A stretch of 64,000 bases of DNA from Anthropogastromicrobium aceti (GTDB taxonomy: Bacteria; Bacillota; Clostridia; Lachnospirales; Lachnospiraceae). The stretch is taken from assembly GCF_025567095.1 (NCBI RefSeq), contig NZ_JAOQJH010000010.1; one strand, given 5' to 3'. Below, in pieces: positions 39,923-48,021 of the stretch (position 1 is the first letter of the stretch; the number at the start of each line of letters is the position of its first letter). The position numbers were made by a program, and so were the translations under genes. The notes beneath the pieces are model-generated. The model was not told where the DNA came from. It saw nothing but the letters and a program-made list of their open reading frames with translations, and searched no databases.

Positions 39923-39944
39923 CCAGGGCAGAGATTTGCCCTGG
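39923..39944 (+). promoter_or_regulatory. Perfect hairpin in the leader of the NUDIX gene
   Basis: CCAGGGCA (39923-39930), GAGATT loop, TGCCCTGG (39937-39944). It follows a possible -10 TATGAT (39916-39921) and lacks a T-run, so it would lie at the 5' end of the NUDIX mRNA. A weaker stem, CTTGAAA/TTTCAAG, lies just after the PBP stop and may terminate that operon. Confidence 0.4.
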
Positions 39945-39975
39945 CCAAAACACACCATAGTCAGGAGGAATTGCA

Positions 39976-40437
39976 ATGATAGAAGCAACGAGCTGTGGCG
40001 GTGTGGTGATATTTCGCGGTAAAATTTTAGTCTTATATAAGAATTACAAGAGCAAGTATGAAGGCTGGGTATTACCGAAGGGAACCGTTGAACCCGGAGA
40101 GGAGCATTGGCAGACAGCGCTGCGCGAGGTACGGGAAGAAACAGGTGTCGAGGCATCCATTGTGAAATATATCGGTGTAAGTGAGTATACATTCCATGTA
40201 CCGCAGGATATTGTAGAAAAAGAAGTGCACTGGTATCTAATGATGGCAGACAGTTACTACAGTAAGCCGCAGAAGGAAGAGTATTTTGTAGATTCCGGAT
40301 ATTATAAGTATCATGAGGCGTATCATCTGCTGAAGTTTTCAAATGAAAAGCAGATACTCGAGAGAGCGTACAATGAATACCTGAATCTGAAACGGGATAA
40401 TTTGTGGGGAATCCACAGAATTAACCGTATCGGATAA
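39976..40437 (+). CDS. NUDIX hydrolase
   Basis: A 153-residue pyrophosphohydrolase. The NUDIX box spans residues 36-58 (GTVEPGEEHWQTA then LREVREETGV) with all catalytic Glu/Arg in place. LPKG before the box and the compact size resemble diadenosine-polyphosphate or (di)nucleotide hydrolases, but the substrate is unknown. AGGAGG precedes the ATG. It is followed after 54 nt by the hisA-like gene, perhaps co-transcribed. Confidence 0.9.
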   Translation: MIEATSCGGVVIFRGKILVLYKNYKSKYEGWVLPKGTVEPGEEHWQTALREVREETGVEASIVKYIGVSEYTFHVPQDIVEKEVHWYLMMADSYYSKPQKEEYFVDSGYYKYHEAYHLLKFSNEKQILERAYNEYLNLKRDNLWGIHRINRIG

Positions 40438-40491
40438 GGTATGCAGACGTTTTGCATTGACATAATAGATCAGACAGGATAAGGTGAGAGT

Positions 40492-41265
40492 ATGAGATTT
40501 CGACCATGTATTGATATCCATAATGGTATCGTGAAGCAAATTGTTGGAAGTTCTTTGAAGGATGAGAATGATCAGGCATCAGAGAATTATGTGGCAAATC
40601 GTGATGCATCGTGGTTTGCAAAGCGTTATAAGCAAGACGGATTGCAGGGAGGACATGTGATTCTTTTGAATCCACAGTCCTCCCCGTATTATGAAAAGAC
40701 AAAAAAGCAGGCACTTGAAGCACTGCATGCATATGAGGGAGGATTGCAGGCTGGCGGCGGTATCACTCCAGATAATGCACTTGATTTTTTGCGCGCAGGT
40801 GCATCTCATGTAATTGTCACATCATATGTGTTTAACGATGGATGTATTCAGTATGACCGTTTAAAAAAACTGACACAGTTAGTTGGAAAACAAAGGCTAG
40901 TTCTTGATGTAAGCTGTAGAAAGATAGATGAAGGCTACTGTATCATGACAGACCGTTGGCAGAAGTTTACAAAGGAAGTAGTTACACTGCCATTATTGGA
41001 GGAGCTGTCTGCATATTGTGATGAATTTTTAGTACATGCTGTCGATGTAGAAGGCAAAAATGGAGGAATAGAGACGGGACTTGTTAGGATGCTGTCTGAT
41101 TATGACGGTATTCCTGTTACATATGCCGGAGGAGTTCATAGTTGGGATGATATTGAGCTTCTCAAAAAACTGGGCAAAGGAAAGATTGATATGACAATTG
41201 GAAGTGCACTTGATTTGTTTGGCGGAACATTGTCATATGAGCGTCTTGCAGCGATGCATTTTTAA
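40492..41265 (+). CDS. hisA: Eukaryotic-type HisA (phosphoribosylformimino-AICAR-P isomerase)
   Basis: The 257-residue (beta/alpha)8 barrel begins MRFRPCIDIHNGIVKQIVG with the first catalytic Asp, contains GGLQAGGGITPDNALDFLRAG, LVLDVSCRKIDEGY (second catalytic Asp region), LVHAVDVEGKNGG and VTYAGGVHSWDDIELLKKLG. It is longer than bacterial HisA (about 240), and the features KQIVGSSLKDE and HVILLNPQS match the yeast His6-like subfamily, known from some Clostridia. It would catalyse the fourth step of histidine synthesis. No other his gene is near, so it stands outside a his operon. AAGGTGAGAG precedes the ATG. Confidence 0.88.
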   Translation: MRFRPCIDIHNGIVKQIVGSSLKDENDQASENYVANRDASWFAKRYKQDGLQGGHVILLNPQSSPYYEKTKKQALEALHAYEGGLQAGGGITPDNALDFLRAGASHVIVTSYVFNDGCIQYDRLKKLTQLVGKQRLVLDVSCRKIDEGYCIMTDRWQKFTKEVVTLPLLEELSAYCDEFLVHAVDVEGKNGGIETGLVRMLSDYDGIPVTYAGGVHSWDDIELLKKLGKGKIDMTIGSALDLFGGTLSYERLAAMHF

Positions 41266-41280
41266 CGAAAAGGAGAAAAA

Positions 41281-42009
41281 ATGGATAACACAAATATTCT
41301 TTATGGAAAAAAATGGGCAGTTTGCGGTGATAGTTTTACAAATGGAGATTTTTCTGGAGGATATAGTGAGACATTTGAAGATGGTCCGTTTGCCGGAAAA
41401 TATAAGACATATGGTTATTTAATAGCTGAAAGAAATCAGATGACAGTGCAGCATTTGGCAGTAGGTGGCCAGACAATGGCGATGCCGCCTATTCCAGGCA
41501 CTTTTTCCAATTCATTTTCCAATGGAATTTATAAGACTATTGATGAGGATGTTGATTACATCACATTGTACTACGGAATCAATGATTCACACCACAGACC
41601 ATCATCAACAGGAAGCGATGGCGAAGATCAGACAGGAATAATTCATCTGGGCACGATTGATGATACTGATAATACTACATTTTATGGTGCTTGGAATGTT
41701 GTTTTGGAATATCTGATTGCGCATCATCCGTATGCACATATTGGCATTTTAGTGTCAAATGGATGTGAGACTGATGATTATCGTCTGGCAACCATTGAGG
41801 TGGCAAAGAAATGGGGCATTCCATATATCGACTTAAACGGAGATGAGCGAACACCAATGATGCATCGCTCTACAAACCCAGTTCATTGTGATCGTGCAAA
41901 AGAACTTCGCATGGAAGCATTTAAGGTGGGAGGAAGAAACTCTCATCCAAATATCAAAGCTCATCTGTATGAGAGTTGGTTCATCGAAGATTTCCTGCGT
42001 ACATTATAA
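41281..42009 (+). CDS. SGNH/GDSL-family hydrolase
   Basis: A 242-residue esterase-like protein. Block I has the nucleophile in VCGDSFTNGDF, the GGQTMAM segment and YYGINDSHH give the oxyanion Gly and Asn, and block V is NSHPNIKAH with Asp/His-like residues. No signal peptide, so cytoplasmic. Substrates in the family are acyl or acetyl esters of sugars and lipids; specificity is unknown here. GAAAAGGAG precedes the ATG 15 nt after hisA, so the two are co-transcribed. It converges with mcrC, 8 nt from its stop, with no terminator between. Confidence 0.88.
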   Translation: MDNTNILYGKKWAVCGDSFTNGDFSGGYSETFEDGPFAGKYKTYGYLIAERNQMTVQHLAVGGQTMAMPPIPGTFSNSFSNGIYKTIDEDVDYITLYYGINDSHHRPSSTGSDGEDQTGIIHLGTIDDTDNTTFYGAWNVVLEYLIAHHPYAHIGILVSNGCETDDYRLATIEVAKKWGIPYIDLNGDERTPMMHRSTNPVHCDRAKELRMEAFKVGGRNSHPNIKAHLYESWFIEDFLRTL

Positions 42010-42017
42010 TGCTTTTG

Positions 42018-43385
42018 TCACAGGTCCATCAATCCCATTAAACTTTTTTTGATGTCAAACAAATCTATGAATCGTACCCTAACGATCACACCATCATCTG
42101 AAGTAAACTTGATTTCTTTTTCATGCTCTATCTTTTGACTGACTTTTTCAGTCATTGGATAGAGCATTGTAATGTTTTTGGCATTGTATTTTTTCTGGTA
42201 TGCATACATCTGGTACATATCCGCTTGAGAGATCCCCCAATTTACTTTTTGGCTGGAGAGAAGTTTCCATTTCGTATCACAAATAAAAATGGCGTTGTCA
42301 TGTTTTCTGGTGATTACAATATCTGGCCGTAATATAAATTTCTTATTAGGCTGTGTGAACAGATACTGTGTGGCATCTTGTATGGAGATTGAAAAATCCT
42401 CTGCCGGTAGAAATTTTTTTAACTGCACGGCAACATAGCGCTCAAATAGTGTTTCCATAGGAAACATAAGAGAAAATGCAGCACCAGAGCCAGAAAACGA
42501 AGAAAAACTTTTTCCACTCAAGAAAAGTTGGCACCATAGAAGGAGTGTGGAATAGTCCCTGCTATGACTTTTATTTTTAAAGTTCACATTGTTTTTTGAA
42601 TTGTAATCAAGTCCTATTTTTGAAAAATCACTGGCATAGTCTGTAGAAAACGGGACATCACCAAAAGCAGCAAGCAATGTTTTTATATCGTTCTTGTTTC
42701 TCAAAGAGCGTGTTTGTTTATATAAAAGCATTAATGTCGATTTGATCAGTCTGTTTTCAGGGCAGTTAGGTGTAAATTCATCAGATTCTGTGAAAACACG
42801 TTCTTTATGGGAAATATTGTATTTTTGCTGCTCAGGAAACAAAATTTTTCCCTTAAAATAAGATCTGTTTTCAGCTATGGTTTCATAGTTGTTGCGCAGT
42901 CCATGTTTTGCCAAACAAAATGCTTCAACGATAAACATTCGTATGAAGATATCCAAAATCGGCATTTTTTCAATATCGACATCTGTAACTTGCAAGCTTT
43001 TATATGAGATATTCGTGAGTGATTTGATCATGTCTGTCACAAGTTTTTTGATTTTTTGATCGCTTTTTTGCGTGTTAGAGACAATCTTTGGTAAGATTTC
43101 AATGGCAGTGCCATCATCGAATGTAATAACACCGATATAGTTTTTGGCAGTTATAATCTTGCCGATTTCTTTTCTGAATGAAATCCCCATTAGCTCTAAG
43201 GCATTTGTGTCACTGCTTGTGCCGAAAAACTTATGAAACGTATGAGTGGAGCTTACATTTTTACTGGAGAGAATAAAGTTTTCCAGCTGTTCAAATATGG
43301 TAGGCGGCAGAGTAGTGTATCCCTCTATTTGTCTGCCTGTGATAAAAGATCCATATTCGCTTATCTGATAAATTGTTTTTGACAT
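42018..43385 (-). CDS. mcrC: McrC-type endonuclease subunit of a type IV restriction system
   Basis: 455 residues from ATG 43385 (AAAGGATC upstream). An N-terminal DUF2357-like or McrC beta region precedes a C-terminal PD-(D/E)xK nuclease: RPDIVITRKHDNAIFICDTKWKLL gives the Asp and the Asp-x-Lys of the active site. McrC cuts DNA when activated by McrB translocation at modified cytosines. The gene follows mcrB after 32 nt. The pair is more AT-rich than its neighbours, with more rare codons (ATA, AAA, TTT), a mark of transfer. Next to tRNA-Leu. Confidence 0.9.
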   Translation of the reverse strand: MSKTIYQISEYGSFITGRQIEGYTTLPPTIFEQLENFILSSKNVSSTHTFHKFFGTSSDTNALELMGISFRKEIGKIITAKNYIGVITFDDGTAIEILPKIVSNTQKSDQKIKKLVTDMIKSLTNISYKSLQVTDVDIEKMPILDIFIRMFIVEAFCLAKHGLRNNYETIAENRSYFKGKILFPEQQKYNISHKERVFTESDEFTPNCPENRLIKSTLMLLYKQTRSLRNKNDIKTLLAAFGDVPFSTDYASDFSKIGLDYNSKNNVNFKNKSHSRDYSTLLLWCQLFLSGKSFSSFSGSGAAFSLMFPMETLFERYVAVQLKKFLPAEDFSISIQDATQYLFTQPNKKFILRPDIVITRKHDNAIFICDTKWKLLSSQKVNWGISQADMYQMYAYQKKYNAKNITMLYPMTEKVSQKIEHEKEIKFTSDDGVIVRVRFIDLFDIKKSLMGLMDL

Positions 43386-43417
43386 ATATGATCCTTTCAA
43401 CTTTAAAAAAATAGATT

Positions 43418-44512
43418 TTAAATAGAATGGTATGCTTTGATTATTGAAAAAGCCGCTGCATTTATTTTATATTGAAAGGAATCGCCAAGATCAAAATCTG
43501 TGCTGCCAAAAAGTGCATCATAGTCAACCACATTTTTAATAATAAACTGTTCGCTCTCATTTACCTTTTTATTGTCTCCAAGTACAAGGCGAATTTTTTC
43601 ATAGTCCTCATAAAAGTACTCCTGCAGTAGAGGGAGAATTGCACTTTTAAAAATAGAAGCAAGCGTTTCAACTGTTGGATTGTTCTTTAACGGCATGAAA
43701 TAGGCATGACCAATTGTGTGCTCACGGTCGTAAAGCACGCTGATTTTTTGATTCATGTGTGAGAGAAGTTGTTGAATTGAAAGCTCTTCAACATAAATTT
43801 CGCTTAGAACTGATGGATCAGGCTGCATTTCTTTAAATTGAAAACGACGGCGAAGAGCAGTGTCGATTGTAGAGATGGAACGGTCTGCTGTATTCATTGT
43901 TCCAATTATGTAAATGTTGTCAGGAACACCGAAAGACTCTTTTGAATATGGAAGTCGAGTATAAGTTCCTTCCAACTGCCCAATTCGTTTTGAAGGCTCA
44001 ATCAGCGTGATAAGTTCACCAAAAATCTTTGCAATATTGCCGCGGTTTATCTCATCAATAATAAAAACGTGATTAGTTTGAATCGATTGCTTTGCGCGGT
44101 CACAGAAATTCTTGAAAAGGCCAGAGGAGACTTTATATTTAACATCAGAAATCACATTATCGCTGTCACTAGTCATTACGGGACGAATGCCTTCGATAAA
44201 TTCTTCGTAGCTGTATGATTGATGGAATGTGGTAAATTCAATTAGCCCATCTGCCTTATAGTGATGATAGCGTTTTATTATATCCTCTAAAGGTTCATTC
44301 ACAATATCTGATAATGACTTTTCCTCAATGACTGCAACAGCATAGAGGAGAGTGTGATATGTTTTGCCAGTTCCAGGTGGACCGTAGAAAATCATATTTT
44401 TCGGAAGCTCTGCGTAGTCTGACGAATTTTCTTTAAAGATATACCAGTCATCGAAGTCATCCATATATTCAACATCTTTTACATTTTTTAGTATTTTGGG
44501 TTTTAATATCAT
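43418..44512 (-). CDS. mcrB: McrB-type AAA+ GTPase subunit with very short N terminus
   Basis: 364 residues from ATG 44512 (GTGGAGG upstream). Walker A is GPPGTGKTYH at about residue 45, Walker B VFIIDEINRGNIAKIFGE, and the McrB-specific NTADRSISTIDTALRRRF follows. McrB forms a GTP-driven ring on McrC. Normally a DNA-recognition domain of 100-200 residues precedes the AAA+ module; here only about 43 residues do so. Either another protein reads the target, the short N terminus suffices, or the domain was lost. Nothing resembling it is found upstream before the tRNA terminator. Confidence 0.9.
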   Translation of the reverse strand: MILKPKILKNVKDVEYMDDFDDWYIFKENSSDYAELPKNMIFYGPPGTGKTYHTLLYAVAVIEEKSLSDIVNEPLEDIIKRYHHYKADGLIEFTTFHQSYSYEEFIEGIRPVMTSDSDNVISDVKYKVSSGLFKNFCDRAKQSIQTNHVFIIDEINRGNIAKIFGELITLIEPSKRIGQLEGTYTRLPYSKESFGVPDNIYIIGTMNTADRSISTIDTALRRRFQFKEMQPDPSVLSEIYVEELSIQQLLSHMNQKISVLYDREHTIGHAYFMPLKNNPTVETLASIFKSAILPLLQEYFYEDYEKIRLVLGDNKKVNESEQFIIKNVVDYDALFGSTDFDLGDSFQYKINAAAFSIIKAYHSI

Positions 44513-44582
44513 ATTTACGTATACCTCCACAAAATTAAGAAAGTTATTGCTTAAGTGATACTAATCGTTATGTTAAATGTAA

Positions 44583-44625
44583 TAAAAAAAGTGTTCACAA
44601 GTAAAACTACTCATGAACACCTTTT
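44583..44625 (-). terminator. Terminator of tRNA-Leu
   Basis: On the minus strand GTGTTCA (44620-44614) pairs with TGAACAC (44597-44591), extended by GAGTAG/CTACTT-like inner pairs, then TTTTTTT (44590-44584). Confidence 0.88.
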
Positions 44626-44628
44626 TGA

Positions 44629-44709
44629 TGCCGGTGGCCGGACTCGAACCGGCACGGATCGCTCCGCGTGATTTTGAGTCACGTGCGTCTGCCATTCCGC
44701 CACACCGGC
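44629..44709 (-). tRNA. tRNA-Leu (anticodon CAA)
   Basis: The minus strand folds as a cloverleaf: acceptor GCCGGTG (44709-44703) with CACCGGC (44636-44630), a D-arm, anticodon stem with loop CTCAAAA (anticodon CAA, reads UUG), a class II variable arm GGAGCGATCC, and T-arm CCGGTTCGAGTCCGG. The discriminator is A, the CCA end is not encoded. It is a possible integration point for the neighbouring McrBC genes. Confidence 0.95.
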
Positions 44710-44769
44710 TGACAACATGTAAATAATACCATGCTTTTCAAAAAAAAGCAAGCATTTTTTTGAAAATAG

Positions 44770-44798
44770 TTGAAGAAAATATAAAAGAATGATATGAT
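44770..44798 (+). promoter_or_regulatory. upp promoter
   Basis: TTGAAG (44770-44775), 17 bp, TATGAT (44793-44798), 41 nt before the upp start. Divergent from tRNA-Leu. Confidence 0.6.
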
Positions 44799-44839
44799 AG
44801 CCAAAGAAACGTGAGATAAAACTCAGAAAGGAAGAAAAA

Positions 44840-45481
44840 ATGTATAAAGAGTATAGTAATGTATACGTAAATAGCCACCCGCTGGTTCAGCATAAAATTT
44901 CTATGCTGAGAAATAAAAATACAGGAACAAATGAGTTCCGTAAGCTTATTGAGGAGATTGCAATGCTGATGGGATATGAGGCATTGAGTGATCTGCCGCT
45001 TGAGGATGTAGAGATTGAGACACCTATCGAAACATGTATGACACCTATGATTGCAGGAAAGAAGTTAGCAATTGTTCCTGTTTTAAGAGCTGGTTTGGGA
45101 ATGGTAAGCGGTATTACCGCACTTACTCCTAGTGCAAAGATTGGTCATATTGGTCTGTATCGTGATGAGGTTACACACGAGCCGCATGAGTATTACTGTA
45201 AGCTGCCGTCACCAATCGAGCAGAGAACTATAGTTGTTGTAGATCCGATGCTTGCAACTGGCGGATCAGCAGTTGAGGCAGTTAATTTTATTAAGCAGCA
45301 TGGTGGAAAGAAGATTAAGTTTATGTGCGTAATCGCAGCACCAGAAGGTATCGAAAGACTAATGAAGGCACATCCAGACATTCAGCTGTATGTTGGACAT
45401 GTAGATCGCGAGCTGAATGAGAATGCATACATTTGCCCAGGTCTTGGCGATGCAGGCGACCGTATCTTCGGAACAAAATAA
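44840..45481 (+). CDS. upp: Uracil phosphoribosyltransferase
   Basis: The 213-residue enzyme makes UMP from uracil and PRPP (pyrimidine salvage). The PRPP-binding loop VVDPMLATGGSAVEA is present, along with PVLRAGLGMVSG and the C-terminal uracil-binding PGLGDAGDRIFGTK. Length is canonical. AGAAAGGAAG precedes the ATG. Closed by its own terminator. A uracil permease is not adjacent, although an NCS2 permease lies at 18.9 kb. Confidence 0.97.
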   Translation: MYKEYSNVYVNSHPLVQHKISMLRNKNTGTNEFRKLIEEIAMLMGYEALSDLPLEDVEIETPIETCMTPMIAGKKLAIVPVLRAGLGMVSGITALTPSAKIGHIGLYRDEVTHEPHEYYCKLPSPIEQRTIVVVDPMLATGGSAVEAVNFIKQHGGKKIKFMCVIAAPEGIERLMKAHPDIQLYVGHVDRELNENAYICPGLGDAGDRIFGTK

Positions 45482-45506
45482 AACGTTCTAATTAGAATTG
45501 AGCTTT

Positions 45507-45531
45507 GAGCCGGAGCAATCCGGCTCTTTTT
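45507..45531 (+). terminator. Terminator after upp
   Basis: GAGCCGGA (45507-45514), GCAA tetraloop, TCCGGCTC (45519-45526), then TTTTT. A textbook intrinsic terminator. Confidence 0.92.
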
Positions 45532-45575
45532 AAACTGGGATGAAGATACTGGTCAATATTAAAGGAGAAAATTTT

Positions 45576-46256
45576 ATGCGCGCAAAAATCAGACAGCTGT
45601 TTTGCCTGATAGTTATTGTTATAATTGTTTTAGCAATAGGGGCAGCAGCAATCAATGTCTATATGGTATGGGGGACAAAAGGGCGTATTTTAAAAAAAGA
45701 TCAGTGGGCAAATTTTAAAGCAGATGGTGTTGTTGTTTTGGGCTGTGCAGTAAGACCAAATAAGGAAGCAAGTCCAATGTTGAATGATCGAATGCAGACA
45801 GCGATTTCTTTTTATAAGGAAGCTTCTGCTAAAAAAATGCTTGTCAGTGGAGATAATTTAAATGAAGATTACGATGAAGTATCCGTTATGAAAAAACTTG
45901 CAGTGTCAGGCGGAATTGAAGCAGATGAGGTATATATGGATCATACTGGTTTAAATACATATGATACCATTGTGCACAGTCTGGAATTTTTTAATAAGGG
46001 ATCAACAATTGTAATTGTGACTCAAAGCTATCATCTTTACCGCGCACTTTATTTGGCGCAGCGTATGGGGCTTAATGCATATGGCGTGTCAGCAGACAGC
46101 GATATTGTTTACCGCGGGCAATTGTACAGAGAGTTTCGCGAGATGGCAGCAAGACTAAAGGACTTTTGGTATGGTATTACTAAGCCAGAACTTCCAGAAT
46201 GGGCAAAAGGAATCATTACTTGCAAATCGAAAAAGTTTGACGTATACTATGCGTGA
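45576..46256 (+). CDS. DUF218 (YdcF/SanA/ElyC-type) membrane-anchored protein
   Basis: 226 residues from ATG 45576 (AAAGGAG upstream). One N-terminal membrane helix (LFCLIVIVIIVLAIGAAAINVY) is followed by a DUF218 domain: DGVVVLGCAVRPNKEASPMLNDRM, LVSGDN, EADEVYMDHTGLNTYDT and VIVTQSYHLYRALYLAQRMG. Members such as SanA and ElyC affect envelope integrity, but the enzymatic role is unsettled. The domain lies outside the membrane by prediction. An ATP-grasp gene follows 28 nt after its stop. Confidence 0.87.
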   Translation: MRAKIRQLFCLIVIVIIVLAIGAAAINVYMVWGTKGRILKKDQWANFKADGVVVLGCAVRPNKEASPMLNDRMQTAISFYKEASAKKMLVSGDNLNEDYDEVSVMKKLAVSGGIEADEVYMDHTGLNTYDTIVHSLEFFNKGSTIVIVTQSYHLYRALYLAQRMGLNAYGVSADSDIVYRGQLYREFREMAARLKDFWYGITKPELPEWAKGIITCKSKKFDVYYA

Positions 46257-46284
46257 ACTGCAACAACTTTGGGAGGACATCTTT

Positions 46285-47469
46285 ATGAATTTTATTTTTA
46301 TATCGCCTCAGTTTCCAACCAACTATTACCATTTTTGTGCGGAGCTGAAGAACAACGGAGTAAATGTTTTAGGAATCGGTGACAGTGCCTATGATTCCTT
46401 GCCATATAGCCTAAAAAATGTACTTACCGAGTATTATAAGGTAGAGTCCATGGAAAACTATGATCAGATGATGCGCGCAGTCGCTTATTTCACTTTTAAA
46501 TATGGCCGTATTGATTGGCTTGAGAGCAATAATGAGTACTGGCTGACACAGGATGCCAGACTGCGCACAGATTTTCATATCACCAGTGGTTTTCAGCTAA
46601 ATGAGATTGAGACTTTTAAGTCCAAGAAGCACATGAAGGAATATTACAAAAAGGCAGGTGTTCCGGCAGTGGAGTGCTACAAAATTGGCTCTCGCGAAGG
46701 CTGCTTTTCTTTTGCAGCAAAGTATGGCTATCCAATTGTAGTAAAGCCAGATAATGGTGTTGGTGCACAAAATACTTATCGCATCTCAAATGATCAGGAG
46801 CTTGATCAATTTTTTGCAGAAACAGACAGAGAAGGATATTTAGCAGAACCGTATGTAGATGGTACGATCTGTTCCTATGATGCGATCATCAACAGCAAGG
46901 GAGATGTTCTTTTTGAATCTGGAAATGTGACTCCTGTGTCTATTATGGATATTGTAAATAATAAGGCAGATGCTTATTTTTACATAGAAAAGCAGCTGCC
47001 AGATGATGTGCGCGATGCAGGAAGACGATGCGTAAAAGCATTTGATGTAAAGAGCCGTTTTATTCATTTTGAGTTTTTCCGTCTGAATAAGGACATGCCG
47101 GGTGTTGCAAATAAGGGTGAAATAATTGCGCTTGAAGTCAATATGCGTCCGAGCGGTGGTTTTACACCAGATATGCTTAATTATGCAAACAGTACAAATG
47201 TGTATAAGATCTGGGCAGATATGATCGCGTTTGATCGCTGTACTTTGTCTGAGTATGCAGATAAGTTCTATTGCATCTATGTTGGAAGACGCGATTGTAA
47301 TCCGCATAAGAATGCTCACAATGAGATTTTGTCCCGTTACCGTGCAAATATCACAATGAGTGACCGTATGCCGGCTGTTTTAGCACAGGGCATGGGAGAT
47401 CAGATGTATATTGCTAAGTTTAGTGAAAAGGACCAGATGGAGGCGTTTTTGCAATACGTCATTGCCTGA
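46285..47469 (+). CDS. ATP-grasp ligase of unknown substrate
   Basis: 394 residues from ATG 46285 (GGGAGGAC upstream). The fold is of the carbamoyl-phosphate-synthase-large/biotin-carboxylase type: preATP-grasp region (IFISPQFPTNYYHFCAELKN), KSKKHMKEYYKKAGVPA, the ATP-binding PIVVKPDNGVGAQNTYRI, and the metal site IIALEVNMRPSGGFTPDML with Glu and Asn. These ligases join a carboxylate to an amine or thiol. The substrate is unknown. It lies between DUF218 and an anti-sigma-like gene; the gaps (28 and 18 nt) suggest an operon. Confidence 0.85.
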   Translation: MNFIFISPQFPTNYYHFCAELKNNGVNVLGIGDSAYDSLPYSLKNVLTEYYKVESMENYDQMMRAVAYFTFKYGRIDWLESNNEYWLTQDARLRTDFHITSGFQLNEIETFKSKKHMKEYYKKAGVPAVECYKIGSREGCFSFAAKYGYPIVVKPDNGVGAQNTYRISNDQELDQFFAETDREGYLAEPYVDGTICSYDAIINSKGDVLFESGNVTPVSIMDIVNNKADAYFYIEKQLPDDVRDAGRRCVKAFDVKSRFIHFEFFRLNKDMPGVANKGEIIALEVNMRPSGGFTPDMLNYANSTNVYKIWADMIAFDRCTLSEYADKFYCIYVGRRDCNPHKNAHNEILSRYRANITMSDRMPAVLAQGMGDQMYIAKFSEKDQMEAFLQYVIA

Positions 47470-47487
47470 CAGAAAAGAGGGGATTGT

Positions 47488-47823
47488 TTGGACTGTAAAA
47501 CTGCGAACCGTATGATGGTTCCTTTTTTGGAGGGTGCTCTTTCATTGGAGGAGACCGATCATTTTTTGAAGCATATAAAAGAATGTTCCGGCTGCAGAGA
47601 GGATCTGGAAATTTATTATACGGTTCGTACTGCAATTGACGGAATGGATCAGGATCGCTTTAAGACATATAACTTAAAGCAGCAGTTTGAGCATGATATG
47701 AGCCAAGTGGCCAGACAGGTTCGTGCAGGTCTGTTTATTCAGTGGCTTCATCATATTGCATTGACAGCAGCAACAGTTGCAGCGGCAGCTGTATCTATGC
47801 TGCAGATCATGCGTTGGTTTTAA
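47488..47823 (+). CDS. Small anti-sigma-like zinc-finger (zf-HC2) membrane protein
   Basis: 111 residues, starting at TTG with GAGGGGA just upstream. The N terminus has the zinc-binding pattern of anti-sigma factors (Cys3, then His28-x3-Cys32-x2-Cys35 in HIKECSGCRE), and one C-terminal membrane helix (IALTAATVAAAAVSMLQIMRW) places it in the cytoplasmic membrane. No sigma factor gene is next to it, so the partner is unknown; it could be a protein that only shares the zinc domain. It follows the ATP-grasp gene by 18 nt. Confidence 0.8.
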   Translation: MDCKTANRMMVPFLEGALSLEETDHFLKHIKECSGCREDLEIYYTVRTAIDGMDQDRFKTYNLKQQFEHDMSQVARQVRAGLFIQWLHHIALTAATVAAAAVSMLQIMRWF

Positions 47824-47837
47824 ATAAAATGATACCA

Positions 47838-47897
47838 GGGTCAAAAGCTCCAAAAGCCGTTCGTGCTTGCACGATTAGGTTTTTGAGCTTGGGACCC
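47838..47897 (+). repeat. Imperfect stem-loop before polA
   Basis: GGGTC-AAAAGCTC and GAGCTT-GGGACCC pair imperfectly around an inner hairpin CGTGCTTGCACG. No T-run follows, although it may end the upstream operon. A related block (AGGGTCGAAAAG and ATGCTTGCAT) occurs between eda and kdgK at about 14810-14834. Confidence 0.45.
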
Positions 47898-47929
47898 GCA
47901 AAAACATGAGGATGCAGCGATTTTCAAGG

Positions 47930-47991
47930 AAAATCAGCGAATCCGAATGTTTTTAGAATTGCAAAAGTTGCATAGCAACGGAGCAATTCGT
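47930..47991 (+). repeat. Intergenic hairpin repeat, copy 1
   Basis: AAAATCAGCGAATCCGAATG, TTTTTAGAATTGC and GCAACGGAGCAATTCGT, nearly identical to 55184-55238. GAATTGC (47956-47962) pairs with GCAATTC (47983-47989), with inner GTTGC/GCAAC. It lies just before polA and creates a spurious N-terminal extension of that frame. Confidence 0.8.
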
Positions 47992-48021
47992 GGATACATC
48001 ATAAAAATTTTAGGAGGGAAC

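Noticed and set aside
47947..48021. N-terminal extension of polA
   Set aside because: It is translated from the intergenic hairpin repeat; the true start at 48022 has AGGAGGG upstream and matches the family start.
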